Below, piece by piece: positions 1 through 5,384 of a DNA stretch of 20,466 nucleotides. The notes under the pieces were generated by a model. That model was given only the letters and a program-made list of their open reading frames with translations, was not told the DNA's origin and made no database searches. The stretch is taken from the IMG/VR virus record IMGVR_UViG_3300005664_002601, positions 1 through 20,466 of that record; one strand, given 5' to 3'. Every line of letters starts with the position of its first letter. Position 1 is the first letter of the stretch. A program made the translations under genes and the position numbers. Source of the DNA: a virus.

Positions 1-399
1 ATGCAAGAAACACAAGAAATAATAAACATGTTGAATTCGATGGGTGGTCATATAAACAATGGCGCAAATTATATATGGCCTTTGCTTGTAAAGGAGGCTT
101 TTACCTCTGGCATAATATCGATTTCAATTTGTATATTTTTAGAAATAATAACAATTTATTGGATATGGCAGACTATAAAATATATTCGTTATGAAAATGC
201 AAGGGTTTGCAATGCAAGCTATTGTCAAAAATATGGTTCTGAGGATTGCACGCATAAAGATAGTTATGCCTATTATATGATACTTTTTGTGCTAATACTC
301 ATCAGTATTGGGATATTAATTTTTTTAGCTGAAAATATAAATACTATAATAAATCCAGAAGTTAGCGCATTAAAAGATATAATAAAAAAACTTAAGTAA
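1..399 (+). CDS. Putative phage membrane protein, possibly holin-like
   Basis: This 132-residue protein is not assigned to a named family with confidence. It has two strongly hydrophobic helices, at about residues 35-60 and 90-112. The loop between them is polar and cysteine-containing, with C70, C75 and C83. A short C-terminal tail carries an N-P-E motif followed by a Lys-rich end. From memory, small phage inner-membrane proteins with two helices and an NPE-type tail occur near lysis or host-takeover genes, but this link is inference. The first ATG is the first base of the window, so the real start could lie upstream and no ribosome binding site can be checked. It is followed at once by the inverted repeats at 401-471, which probably end its transcript. 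It is the only plus-strand gene left of 3885, so it is likely transcribed separately. Confidence 0.5.
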   Translation: MQETQEIINMLNSMGGHINNGANYIWPLLVKEAFTSGIISISICIFLEIITIYWIWQTIKYIRYENARVCNASYCQKYGSEDCTHKDSYAYYMILFVLILISIGILIFLAENINTIINPEVSALKDIIKKLK

Positions 400-400
400 A

Positions 401-438
401 TTGGAAAAAAACCACGATGTATAGATCGTGGTTTCCAA
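401..438. terminator. Intrinsic terminator, possibly bidirectional
   Basis: A 10-bp perfect stem (409-418 paired with 425-434) has a 6-nt loop. Outer bases 401-405 and 434-438 can extend the pairing. Read on the minus strand the stem runs into a T tract at 411-405. On the plus strand only three T residues follow. It starts two bases after the stop codon of the membrane-protein gene, so it may end transcripts from both sides. Confidence 0.6.
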
Positions 439-471
439 AAAGCATTAAAATATTTATGCCTAATGCTTTTT
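437..471. terminator. Bidirectional terminator-like hairpin
   Basis: An 11-bp perfect inverted repeat (437-447 with 461-471) starts with AAAAAGC and ends with GCTTTTT, so both strands have a stem followed by T residues. It abuts the hairpin at 401-438, giving two stacked termination signals after the gene ending at 399. Confidence 0.5.
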
Positions 472-579
472 ATTGTTAAATTCTAAACAAGGATGTGCAG
501 GGATTGCCTCAAGCCTTCCAAAAGCTTGAGTTGGTTAATGAGGCTTCCAAGCCCACTTAAATCTATCAATATTTTGCAA

Positions 580-651
580 TTATTGCAATAAAAAAGCCGC
601 TAATACTGTGAAATTGCAGAGCCTGTTAACAATTATCAATATTAGCGGCAT
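580..651 (-). CDS. Possible 23-residue hydrophobic peptide
   Basis: A minus-strand frame of 24 codons including the stop starts at ATG 651-649. It begins MPLILIIVNRL and ends AAFLLQ. The composition is that of one membrane helix broken by Asn-Arg and Cys-Asn. Such peptides occur as type I toxins, but no known toxin family is recognised. A purine-rich stretch (GAGAG) lies about ten bases upstream. The start codon sits inside the left arm of the hairpin at 590-649, which argues either for translational control by that hairpin or for a chance frame. It may not be a gene. Confidence 0.2.
   Translation of the reverse strand: MPLILIIVNRLCNFTVLAAFLLQ
590..649 (-). terminator. Stem-loop with T tract on the minus strand
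   Basis: A 10-bp perfect stem (596-605 with 640-649) encloses a 34-nt loop. On the minus strand it is followed directly by six T residues at 595-590. On the plus strand the far side lacks a T tract. This suggests the end or attenuator of a short minus-strand transcript starting further right. A 23-codon hydrophobic frame (580-651) overlaps it. Confidence 0.4.
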
Positions 652-1073
652 CCTATAAACTCTCTAGCTCTCTCTATGACTAGATAGTTACTTAAGGACC
701 CTCTCAAACGTCAATGTCTAAGCCTTGAAGTATAATTTATATAATATTTTAATGGCTACAAGATGTCACTATTTTTTTATTAGCAAGCAACTATAATCCA
801 TCCGATTTCTAGAGTTGTCATGGGACGTTTTTTTTACGTTTTACCTCATATAGTTATTAATTAGAAATAATTTGAGGTAAATGCTGCATGTTATACAAGA
901 GGATAGTAAGGCCACTTATACCCTTATAACTCTCTGAAAATTGTAAAAATTAGAAGGGGGGGTATTTTTAACCAATTGATTTTTAAAGGGAAAATACAGA
1001 AAATAGCAAGGGGGTATTATCTTTCGCTTTTAATTTTAAAAGGTTGCTTCTTCCCCACTCTGAGTCAAAAAAA

Positions 1074-1148
1074 TTGGCATAGTCCTATGGGTCATGCCAA
1101 CCGCATTATGCCAATTATTTGTTGGCATAGTCCTGTGGGTCATGCCAA
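1074..1148. repeat. Two copies of a 27-bp REP-like palindrome
   Basis: The units at 1074-1100 and 1122-1148 differ at one of 27 positions. Each begins with TTGGCAT and ends with ATGCCAA, so each is an imperfect palindrome. A further ATGCCAA at 1108-1114 can pair with TTGGCAT at 1122, giving an alternative hairpin between the two copies. This arrangement resembles repetitive extragenic palindromes. Whether other copies exist outside the window cannot be seen. Confidence 0.7.
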
Positions 1149-1184
1149 AGGAAGCGTGCTAAAACTCGAAACAAAACGTTTCCG

Positions 1185-1212
1185 ACCATTTCCCTGACGT
1201 CAGGGAAATGGT
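1185..1212. repeat. Perfect 28-bp palindrome
   Basis: All 14 base pairs are matched around the centre TGACGTCA. The flanks beyond 1185 and 1212 do not continue the symmetry. No T tract follows on either strand, so it is not a standard terminator. It could be an operator, a binding site for a dimeric protein or part of the neighbouring REP-like cluster. Confidence 0.75.
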
Positions 1213-1302
1213 TCCCTTAGGCTCAGGCAGCTTAAATGAGAAGGGGGAAAATGAGAAATAGTAAAAACGCCGATATGGACTAAAGCGGGTTCCATAGCCA
1301 TC

Positions 1303-1354
1303 TTAGATCTCCTCGTTATGTTAGCCTCATTTAACATATGACGAGGAGATCTAA
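1303..1354. repeat. 52-bp hairpin with 14-bp perfect arms
   Basis: Outer arms 1303-1316 and 1341-1354 are perfect inverted repeats of 14 bp around GATCTCCTCG. An inner ATGTTA/TAACAT pair extends the stem after a small bulge, leaving a short loop. There is no T tract on either side. It forms the third inverted repeat in about 280 bp. Confidence 0.7.
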
Positions 1355-1656
1355 ATTGGGATTTTCTTGATCCAGTTTTGATTCAGACCAATTCGAATAT
1401 TTTAGATCAAAAAAGGATCAAATATATTAGTCTATATATACTACTAATTTTATTCATAGTGATTTACAATTCGGGGACAAACAGAATTTATTGAACGAAT
1501 TTATTGAACGAAAAATCCTAAATTTCCCTCCCCAAAATGCGCAATTCCTAAATTCTCAAAAACATCGTTTAAATGCCATAGAATCAATTATTTTAAATAA
1601 GAGCCACTCTGGTACTAAATCAATAATAAAATGCAACAGCGTGTAAGTTACGAGCC

Positions 1657-2199
1657 TTAAATCGCATTCTTGAAACATATTTTAGCAAAGTCATCTATAT
1701 TTTGGAGTATGTCTCCATTTTTTTCAGCATCCCGCAAACTTTTCAGAACCGCCCGCACAAAAACGGCACGGAAGCCGTCTGGGTCTGCCTTGGCGAGCAA
1801 ACAATCCATGTGCCAAAAACACACAACTTTGTCAACGCAGAGCTTTGCGATATTGGCGTCTGACTCACTAACCATGGGGTTGCACATCGATTTTGAATAA
1901 TGCGATTCGCGGTCAGAAAAGTAAGTACATTTTTCAAATTTATCAAATTTTGATGTGTTTTTTTGAGCCAGATTTTTACACTCTGCGGCGAGCTGCCAGG
2001 CTGCTGGCATATGGCCTTGTCCTCGGTTATATCTCACCCAATTTTTGAGAGCTTGCCCAATAATTTCCAGGTCATATTTTAATGTTTGCTCAATACATAT
2101 GCTGTAATAATCATCGTTTAAATTTTTGTCACAAAGCATCATCCGAGCCGCTGTACATATGGCTTCACTGACAAAAAGTTTCCTGTCAAAATCAGTCAT
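1657..2199 (-). CDS. Putative phage replication P-like (helicase-loader) protein
   Basis: The 180-residue protein follows an O-like initiator gene and overlaps its end by 8 bp, which suggests translational coupling. Residues about 35-75 contain a helical segment ending in W-x-R-Y-N-R and M-P-A-A-W-Q-L-A-x-E-C. That recalls the region found in lambda P and related phage replication proteins, where a Trp- and Pro-containing motif follows a helical bundle. Lambda P recruits the host DnaB helicase to the initiator at the origin, and the same job is inferred here from position and this weak motif. The protein is shorter than lambda P, which has about 230 residues. No Walker motif is present, so it is not a DnaC-type ATPase loader. 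It is the last gene of the minus-strand early operon. A helicase-binding or unrelated primosomal protein remains possible. Confidence 0.55.
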   Translation of the reverse strand: MTDFDRKLFVSEAICTAARMMLCDKNLNDDYYSICIEQTLKYDLEIIGQALKNWVRYNRGQGHMPAAWQLAAECKNLAQKNTSKFDKFEKCTYFSDRESHYSKSMCNPMVSESDANIAKLCVDKVVCFWHMDCLLAKADPDGFRAVFVRAVLKSLRDAEKNGDILQNIDDFAKICFKNAI

Positions 2200-3154
2200 T
2201 TTTATCTACTCCTTTTTCTTTTTTTTGCAATCTATCAACTAATTTTTTAACTTCCAAATCCTTACGCTGACTGTCTGTAAGTGGTATTTCTACCTCAGCA
2301 AGATACATTTTATTTTTTAAAAAATTGTGTGGGTCAGGGATAAATTGATCTTGTCCGGACTCAACCATTGCAAGCCATGACGCATCATTTTTTGCCCTGA
2401 GAAATTTTAAAATCCTCCCAATTTCTGAAACGTGATGACCAAGTCGCCATTGGTGATGAGCCATTTGTTTTTTTTGATCCGATACTTTTTTCGGGTATAG
2501 CTCCAAAAACTTGAGAAATTGGAAATCTTGAGGTGGCTCACTTGAGGAGCTTGGATAACTTAGCTGTGTGTGGCTTTTTTTTGTATGGTGTGTTTTTTCT
2601 TTTTCTTTATCTATATCTGCTTTATCTATATCTTCTTTATATATATCTAGCGAAACTTTTTGAAAAGTTTTTTTAAATAATTTCAAATCTGCATTATCCG
2701 CCTTTTGATTATTAGCCTTTGATATCAATAACTTACGGAAAGAAATCGTTATAAAAGTTACAAAGTTGTGTCGTAACTTTGAAAAGTTGTGTTCTAACTC
2801 TGCAGAGTTGTGTCGTAACTCTGCACAGTTGTGATCTAACTCTGCAGAGTTGTGTCGTAACTTTGCAGAGTTATGATTTAACTTTTCAGGTTCGTCATAT
2901 ATATAGAGTGTTATTTCGCCGATTTCCTCCAAGTATTTAAGGTACTCGACCAATGGTTTTGATCTAATACTAATCATATTACACCAGTCTTTGATCGGAT
3001 ACGTGACTGATTCTACCCCCTGATGACCCATTTTTTCCGCGATTATCTCCATAAGCATGTAGTACCGTGCATACCCTTTTAGGCCAAATTGATTCATAAC
3101 TAATCGAATATTTTCATCGCGGAGGGAATTTGTGTTGTGTTTAAACCACTTCAT
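2192..3154 (-). CDS. Phage replication initiator, O-like (DUF4373/Lin1244-type N-terminus)
   Basis: The protein has 320 residues from the preferred start. Its N-terminus (MKWFKHN, then D-E-N-I, then G-x-A-R-Y-Y-M-L-M-E-I-I-A-E) matches the winged-helix-like domain at the start of many phage replication proteins (DUF4373/Lin1244 type). Residues about 95-137 are six heptads of the form L-x-H-N-x-x-x, encoded by 21-bp DNA iterons. A charged linker of Asp-Ile-Asp-Lys repeats follows. The C-terminus has F-x-x-F-x-x-x-Y-P-K-K, then W, then F-I-P-D-P-x-N-F-L, a common end of phage initiators. An ATG at 3190 would add 12 residues but has no ribosome binding site. The ATG at 3154 is preceded by AGAGATC. 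It is expected to bind the iterons within its own gene and melt the neighbouring AT-rich DNA, as lambda O does. Confidence 0.8.
   Translation of the reverse strand: MKWFKHNTNSLRDENIRLVMNQFGLKGYARYYMLMEIIAEKMGHQGVESVTYPIKDWCNMISIRSKPLVEYLKYLEEIGEITLYIYDEPEKLNHNSAKLRHNSAELDHNCAELRHNSAELEHNFSKLRHNFVTFITISFRKLLISKANNQKADNADLKLFKKTFQKVSLDIYKEDIDKADIDKEKEKTHHTKKSHTQLSYPSSSSEPPQDFQFLKFLELYPKKVSDQKKQMAHHQWRLGHHVSEIGRILKFLRAKNDASWLAMVESGQDQFIPDPHNFLKNKMYLAEVEIPLTDSQRKDLEVKKLVDRLQKKEKGVDKND
2764..2889. repeat. Six 21-bp tandem iterons, probable replication origin
   Basis: Six uninterrupted 21-bp units start at 2764, 2785, 2806, 2827, 2848 and 2869. Every unit contains the dyad AGTT-N7-AACT. Three share the core AGTTGTGTCGTAACT and the outer ones diverge. 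They lie inside the initiator gene and encode six protein heptads. An AT-rich tract including runs of T and A lies at about 2590-2760, downstream of the iterons in the coding direction. That is the lambda ori layout of iterons followed by an AT-rich melting region inside O. Function is inferred from this arrangement. Confidence 0.75.
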
Positions 3155-3225
3155 TTTGATCTCTTTTGTGTTTTTTTTTGATAGGGGCATCGCATAGCAA
3201 TTATTAAATATACTCCGTTTATGAT

Positions 3226-3348
3226 CTAATAATTACTATGGTCTGGATAGTCATATCCTAGATATATCTGATGCGAATGCTTGGCGATGCCAAAAGATGC
3301 GGCCGTAATCGCTAAGAGTATTACGGCTGATATGATAATAGACTTCAT
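3226..3348 (-). CDS. Small 40-residue membrane or secreted peptide
   Basis: The frame starts at ATG 3348-3346 behind a strong ribosome binding site, GGGAGG, eight bases upstream. The product begins MKSIIISAVILLAIT and has one hydrophobic helix at about residues 4-21, a good signal-anchor or signal peptide. A short polar tail rich in His, Tyr and Asp ends in H-S-N-Y. No family is recognised. It lies between the Cro-like gene and the initiator on the same strand, where lambda has cII, but it is not a CII-like protein because it has no DNA-binding helix pair. The strong ribosome binding site, conserved orientation and operon position support a real gene. It may be a host-membrane effector or a superinfection factor, which is speculation. 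Confidence 0.6.
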   Translation of the reverse strand: MKSIIISAVILLAITAASFGIAKHSHQIYLGYDYPDHSNY

Positions 3349-3387
3349 TTTTTAACCTCCCTGTATGTTATGGAATATCCTGTTTCA

Positions 3388-3588
3388 TTACTTATTTGCT
3401 AGCTCATCTACTGTAACGTGTCCTAATGTTGCTTTTTCAATGGCGGCATAATATTTAGGTTCAATTTTTTTAGGATGTTTTTGCCAAAATTTAATAGTCT
3501 CGGCGTCAAGATTACAGACAGCAGCAATAAAATTACGCACCTGGCGATCTGGCAATGGATGGGTTTTTATATAATCATATAATTTCAT
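3388..3588 (-). CDS. Cro-like transcriptional repressor
   Basis: The 66-residue protein resembles the short Cro/YdaS-type helix-turn-helix regulators. Residues 12-35 would form the helix-turn-helix (V-R-N-F-I-A-A-V-C-N-L-D-A-E-T-I-K-F-W). Residues 41-63 carry the typical tail with K-I-x-P-x-x-Y-A-A-I-E-K-A-T and V-T-V-D-E-L. In this family that tail follows the recognition helix. The ribosome binding site AGGAGATAG lies just before the ATG. It heads the minus-strand early operon and is divergent from the plus-strand early operon, the standard place of cro. It probably binds operators in the 3589-3884 region and lowers transcription of both early operons. The length matches lambda Cro, which has 66 residues. 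Confidence 0.75.
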   Translation of the reverse strand: MKLYDYIKTHPLPDRQVRNFIAAVCNLDAETIKFWQKHPKKIEPKYYAAIEKATLGHVTVDELANK

Positions 3589-3623
3589 TTCTATCTCCTT
3601 TTTTTATTTTCATACTTGATCAG

Positions 3624-3653
3624 TTAATATCATTTACAATAATTTATATGCAA
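3624..3653 (-). promoter_or_regulatory. Candidate promoter for the cro-O-P operon
   Basis: On the minus strand TTGCAT (3653-3648) and TATTAA (3629-3624) are separated by 18 bp and lie about 35 bp upstream of the Cro start codon. Both hexamers are partial matches to sigma-70 consensus. The AT-rich setting makes chance matches likely. Confidence 0.3.
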
Positions 3654-3768
3654 TATTATTGCTCCTACCTGTGTAGTCTAATCGCTGAATAATAAATTTT
3701 TTGCAGTACATTGCCGGCTAGATAACCCACCGCATTGCAATTAATAATCCCATGGCGTATCGTTTATT

Positions 3769-3836
3769 TAACGCTCAATAAAAATAAAAAAATAAAATAA
3801 TAAACATAAATATTAAATAATAATAAATGAGCGTTA
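3769..3836. promoter_or_regulatory. Candidate operator: 9-bp inverted repeat around AT-rich spacer
   Basis: TAACGCTCA (3769-3777) and TGAGCGTTA (3828-3836) are exact reverse complements 50 bp apart, one on each side of the probable plus-strand early promoter. The same pair occurs at 9641-9673, and the right arm with its flank (ATGAGCGTTATT) is identical over 12 bp at both places. Repetition at two loci suggests a specific DNA-binding protein. Confidence 0.45.
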
Positions 3837-3884
3837 TTAATTAATATTAAGATAATTTTTATTAAAAATTTTAGGAGTGAAAAA

Positions 3885-4130
3885 ATGCAATACAGCATTG
3901 ATCTAAGCAAGATAATAATCAGACCACAAAATTACAGAGTAGAACTCTACGAAGATATAGCAATGATGATACGCACGTTATATGAGCATCATATAGACCA
4001 TACATATTTAGAGATGCAGTTAAATATGACGACAAACGATATCCTAAATTGTAATTTTACTCACGAACAATATTTAAGTTTAATAAATTTATATTTCGCG
4101 ACTACCAATAAACGTAAAAATATAATTTAA
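3885..4130 (+). CDS. Small helix-turn-helix-like protein, possible early regulator
   Basis: The 81-residue protein opens the plus-strand early operon behind the ribosome binding site TAGGAGTG. Its C-terminal half (about residues 25-70) reads as I-A-M-M-I-R-T-L, then T-Y-L-E-M-Q-L-N-M-T-T-N-D-I-L, then F-T-H-E-Q-Y-L-S-L-I. That helix, turn, helix and trailing helix pattern is like XRE-type domains, but the match is weak and no family can be named. By position it could be the immunity repressor or an antiterminator-like early regulator. It lacks the S24 peptidase half of lambda CI. Lys and Asn content is high, as in its neighbours. Confidence 0.45.
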   Translation: MQYSIDLSKIIIRPQNYRVELYEDIAMMIRTLYEHHIDHTYLEMQLNMTTNDILNCNFTHEQYLSLINLYFATTNKRKNII

Positions 4131-4177
4131 TAAAATTTAAATAATATTTTTAAAAATCAAATAAAAGGAGATTAAAA

Positions 4178-4396
4178 ATGGAAAAATTAATTGATTACCC
4201 AGGCTTAGTTTTAGAACGTAAAAAAGGAGAAAAAATAATAATAAACGGTGATATTATCATTGATGTTGCTGAGATAATTAAATCAAGAGTAAGACTAAGA
4301 ATAATCGCCCCCAAAGGGGTATCAATAAACCGCGAAGAAATACAAATTAAAAAAGACAAGGAGAATAAAGATGTTAACACAAGCCCAAAAAGCTGA
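4178..4396 (+). CDS. csrA: CsrA/RsmA-family RNA-binding protein, phage-encoded
   Basis: This 72-residue protein has the CsrA pattern: L-V-L-E-R-K-K-G-E (10-18), hydrophobic strands through I-I-I-N-G-D-I-I-I-D-V, V-R-L-R-I (38-42), A-P-K (44-46), V-S-I (48-50) and N-R-E-E-I (51-55). The Arg of N-R-E-E-I equals Arg44 of E. coli CsrA and the N-terminal Leu and Arg needed for RNA binding are present. CsrA dimers bind GGA motifs in mRNA leaders and repress translation or alter stability. An N-terminal extension of about eight residues precedes the usual first strand, and no internal Met offers a shorter start. The ribosome binding site is AAGGAG. Its 3' end overlaps the exonuclease gene by 26 bp. 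CsrA copies on mobile elements are known in Legionella-type bacteria. It may reprogram host translation or control phage mRNAs, which is inference. Confidence 0.85.
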   Translation: MEKLIDYPGLVLERKKGEKIIINGDIIIDVAEIIKSRVRLRIIAPKGVSINREEIQIKKDKENKDVNTSPKS

Positions 4397-5294
4397 GAGA
4401 CGCACCGGGATAGGGGGGTCAGACCTTGCGGCGATATGCGGGAAATCTCCATTCAAAACCGCTCTTGAGGTTTATATGGATAAGGTATCTGAAGATGCAA
4501 CAGAGGATAAAATGACGTTACGGCAACGTATGGGGCATTATAAAGAGCAAATAATAGCTGATCTATATCATGAGCAAACTGGGTATCCTGTATTACACCC
4601 AGAGAATATGTATAGACACCCTGAATATAACTGGATGATAGGTAATATTGATAGATTTGCAGTTTTGCCGTCCGGGCAAAAAATAATCGTCGAATTAAAA
4701 TCAACTAACGAAAGGATGTCTTATCTATGGGGGGAGGTACACACTGATGCTATACCCGACGCTTATTTGCTACAAGTTGCTCATTACTCAATCGTTACTA
4801 ATATACCACGTGTTGACATTGCTGTATTAATTGGCGATGCAGATTTTAGGGTTTACACCTATGAGCGAGATCCAGAGCTGGAAGAAAAAATAATCCTTAT
4901 CGAAAAAAATTATTGGATTAATAATATATTAGCCAGAATACCACCAGAGCCAACAACTTCGCAAGATATATCAAGGTTATACCCACAACATAGCCCCGAG
5001 AAAAAAATATTAGTAAATGAACCAATCTTAAAAGAATGGGAAGAATTAAATTTAGCCAAAAAAAATATAAAACTTTATGAAGAAGCAAAAAAGATTCATG
5101 AGCTAAATATTAAATCATATCTAAAAGATAATGAAATTCTGCTTAACGAATATGGGGATAAAATGGCGACCTGGAAAACACAAGCAAATACTAGGTTAGA
5201 TGTTGAAAGGCTGAAAAAAGAAATGCCAGAAATATATAAGAAATATAGCTCTACAAGTAGTAGCCGCGTACTTAGATTATTCAGCGATCAGTAA
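4371..5294 (+). CDS. YqaJ/lambda-Exo-type phage exonuclease
   Basis: The 307-residue protein has the YqaJ viral recombinase fold of the PD-(D/E)xK superfamily. Visible motifs are G-I-G-G-S-D at 13-18, a conserved Glu-rich helix M-G-H-Y-K-E-Q at 54-60, G-N-I-D-R-F with Asp94, V-E-L-K-S with Glu108 and Lys110, and Q-V-A-H-Y at 135-139. Asp94, Glu108 and Lys110 match the catalytic D, E, K of lambda Exo. The enzyme degrades the 5' strand of double-stranded DNA ends and supplies single strands to the annealase encoded next. The start is supported by AAGGAG seven bases upstream and overlaps the csrA end. The C-terminal 80 residues are a Lys-rich helical tail. Exo plus RecT is the standard phage recombination pair. 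Confidence 0.9.
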   Translation: MLTQAQKAERRTGIGGSDLAAICGKSPFKTALEVYMDKVSEDATEDKMTLRQRMGHYKEQIIADLYHEQTGYPVLHPENMYRHPEYNWMIGNIDRFAVLPSGQKIIVELKSTNERMSYLWGEVHTDAIPDAYLLQVAHYSIVTNIPRVDIAVLIGDADFRVYTYERDPELEEKIILIEKNYWINNILARIPPEPTTSQDISRLYPQHSPEKKILVNEPILKEWEELNLAKKNIKLYEEAKKIHELNIKSYLKDNEILLNEYGDKMATWKTQANTRLDVERLKKEMPEIYKKYSSTSSSRVLRLFSDQ

Positions 5295-5384
5295 TTACCA
5301 ATAATATACCAATTTATATTTAATCGGTAAGAAAATTAATAATTTTACCGCAATCCATTTTAACAAGCGCGAGAGTTACCAACG

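Larger units (their letters stand above)
400..1656. other. 1.26-kb non-coding, inverted-repeat-rich region
   Basis: No reading frame here has a credible start, ribosome binding site and protein-like composition. One open frame at 976-1197 only reads through palindromic repeats and is not believed. The stretch holds back-to-back terminators (401-471), a minus-strand hairpin with T tract (590-649), two copies of a 27-bp palindrome (1074-1148), a perfect 28-bp palindrome (1185-1212), a 52-bp hairpin (1303-1354), G-rich runs near 953-962 and 1010-1014, and a 13-bp tandem repeat at 1484-1509. It lies downstream of the O-P operon, where lambda keeps ninR, Q and the late promoter, but no such genes are visible. 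Confidence 0.7.
3589..3884. promoter_or_regulatory. Divergent early promoter/operator region
   Basis: This region separates the Cro-like gene (minus) from the plus-strand early operon and holds no gene. The part at 3778-3827 is 49 of 50 A or T. It is flanked by a 9-bp inverted repeat, TAACGCTCA at 3769-3777 and TGAGCGTTA at 3828-3836. Candidate -35 and -10 elements for cro are described separately. The plus-strand promoter is probably inside the AT-rich segment but cannot be placed with confidence because many hexamers fit. By position this is the immunity region of the phage. Confidence 0.6.

Noticed and set aside
401-760. Retron msr-msd region
   Set aside because: There is stable secondary structure but no reverse transcriptase gene nearby and no paired a1/a2 repeats around a branching guanosine.
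976-1197. Open frame of 73 codons on the plus strand
   Set aside because: It has no ribosome binding site, starts from a doubtful codon, and its sequence is produced by reading through the two palindromic repeats.
1185-1212. Telomere-resolvase (protelomerase) target
   Set aside because: The symmetry stops at 28 bp, known targets are longer, and no protelomerase gene is in the window.
1211-1295. Minus-strand 31-codon frame starting ATGGAACCC
   Set aside because: It has no ribosome binding site, ends in the 28-bp palindrome and has a composition unlike the genes around it.
2601-2655. Short T/A-rich repeats read as a CRISPR-like or separate iteron array
   Set aside because: They are low-complexity codons for an Asp-Ile-Asp-Lys linker, with irregular 15-18-bp spacing and no spacers.
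3155-3190. Upstream ATG giving the initiator 12 extra residues
   Set aside because: No ribosome binding site precedes it, and the conserved N-terminus begins at the internal Met with AGAG upstream.
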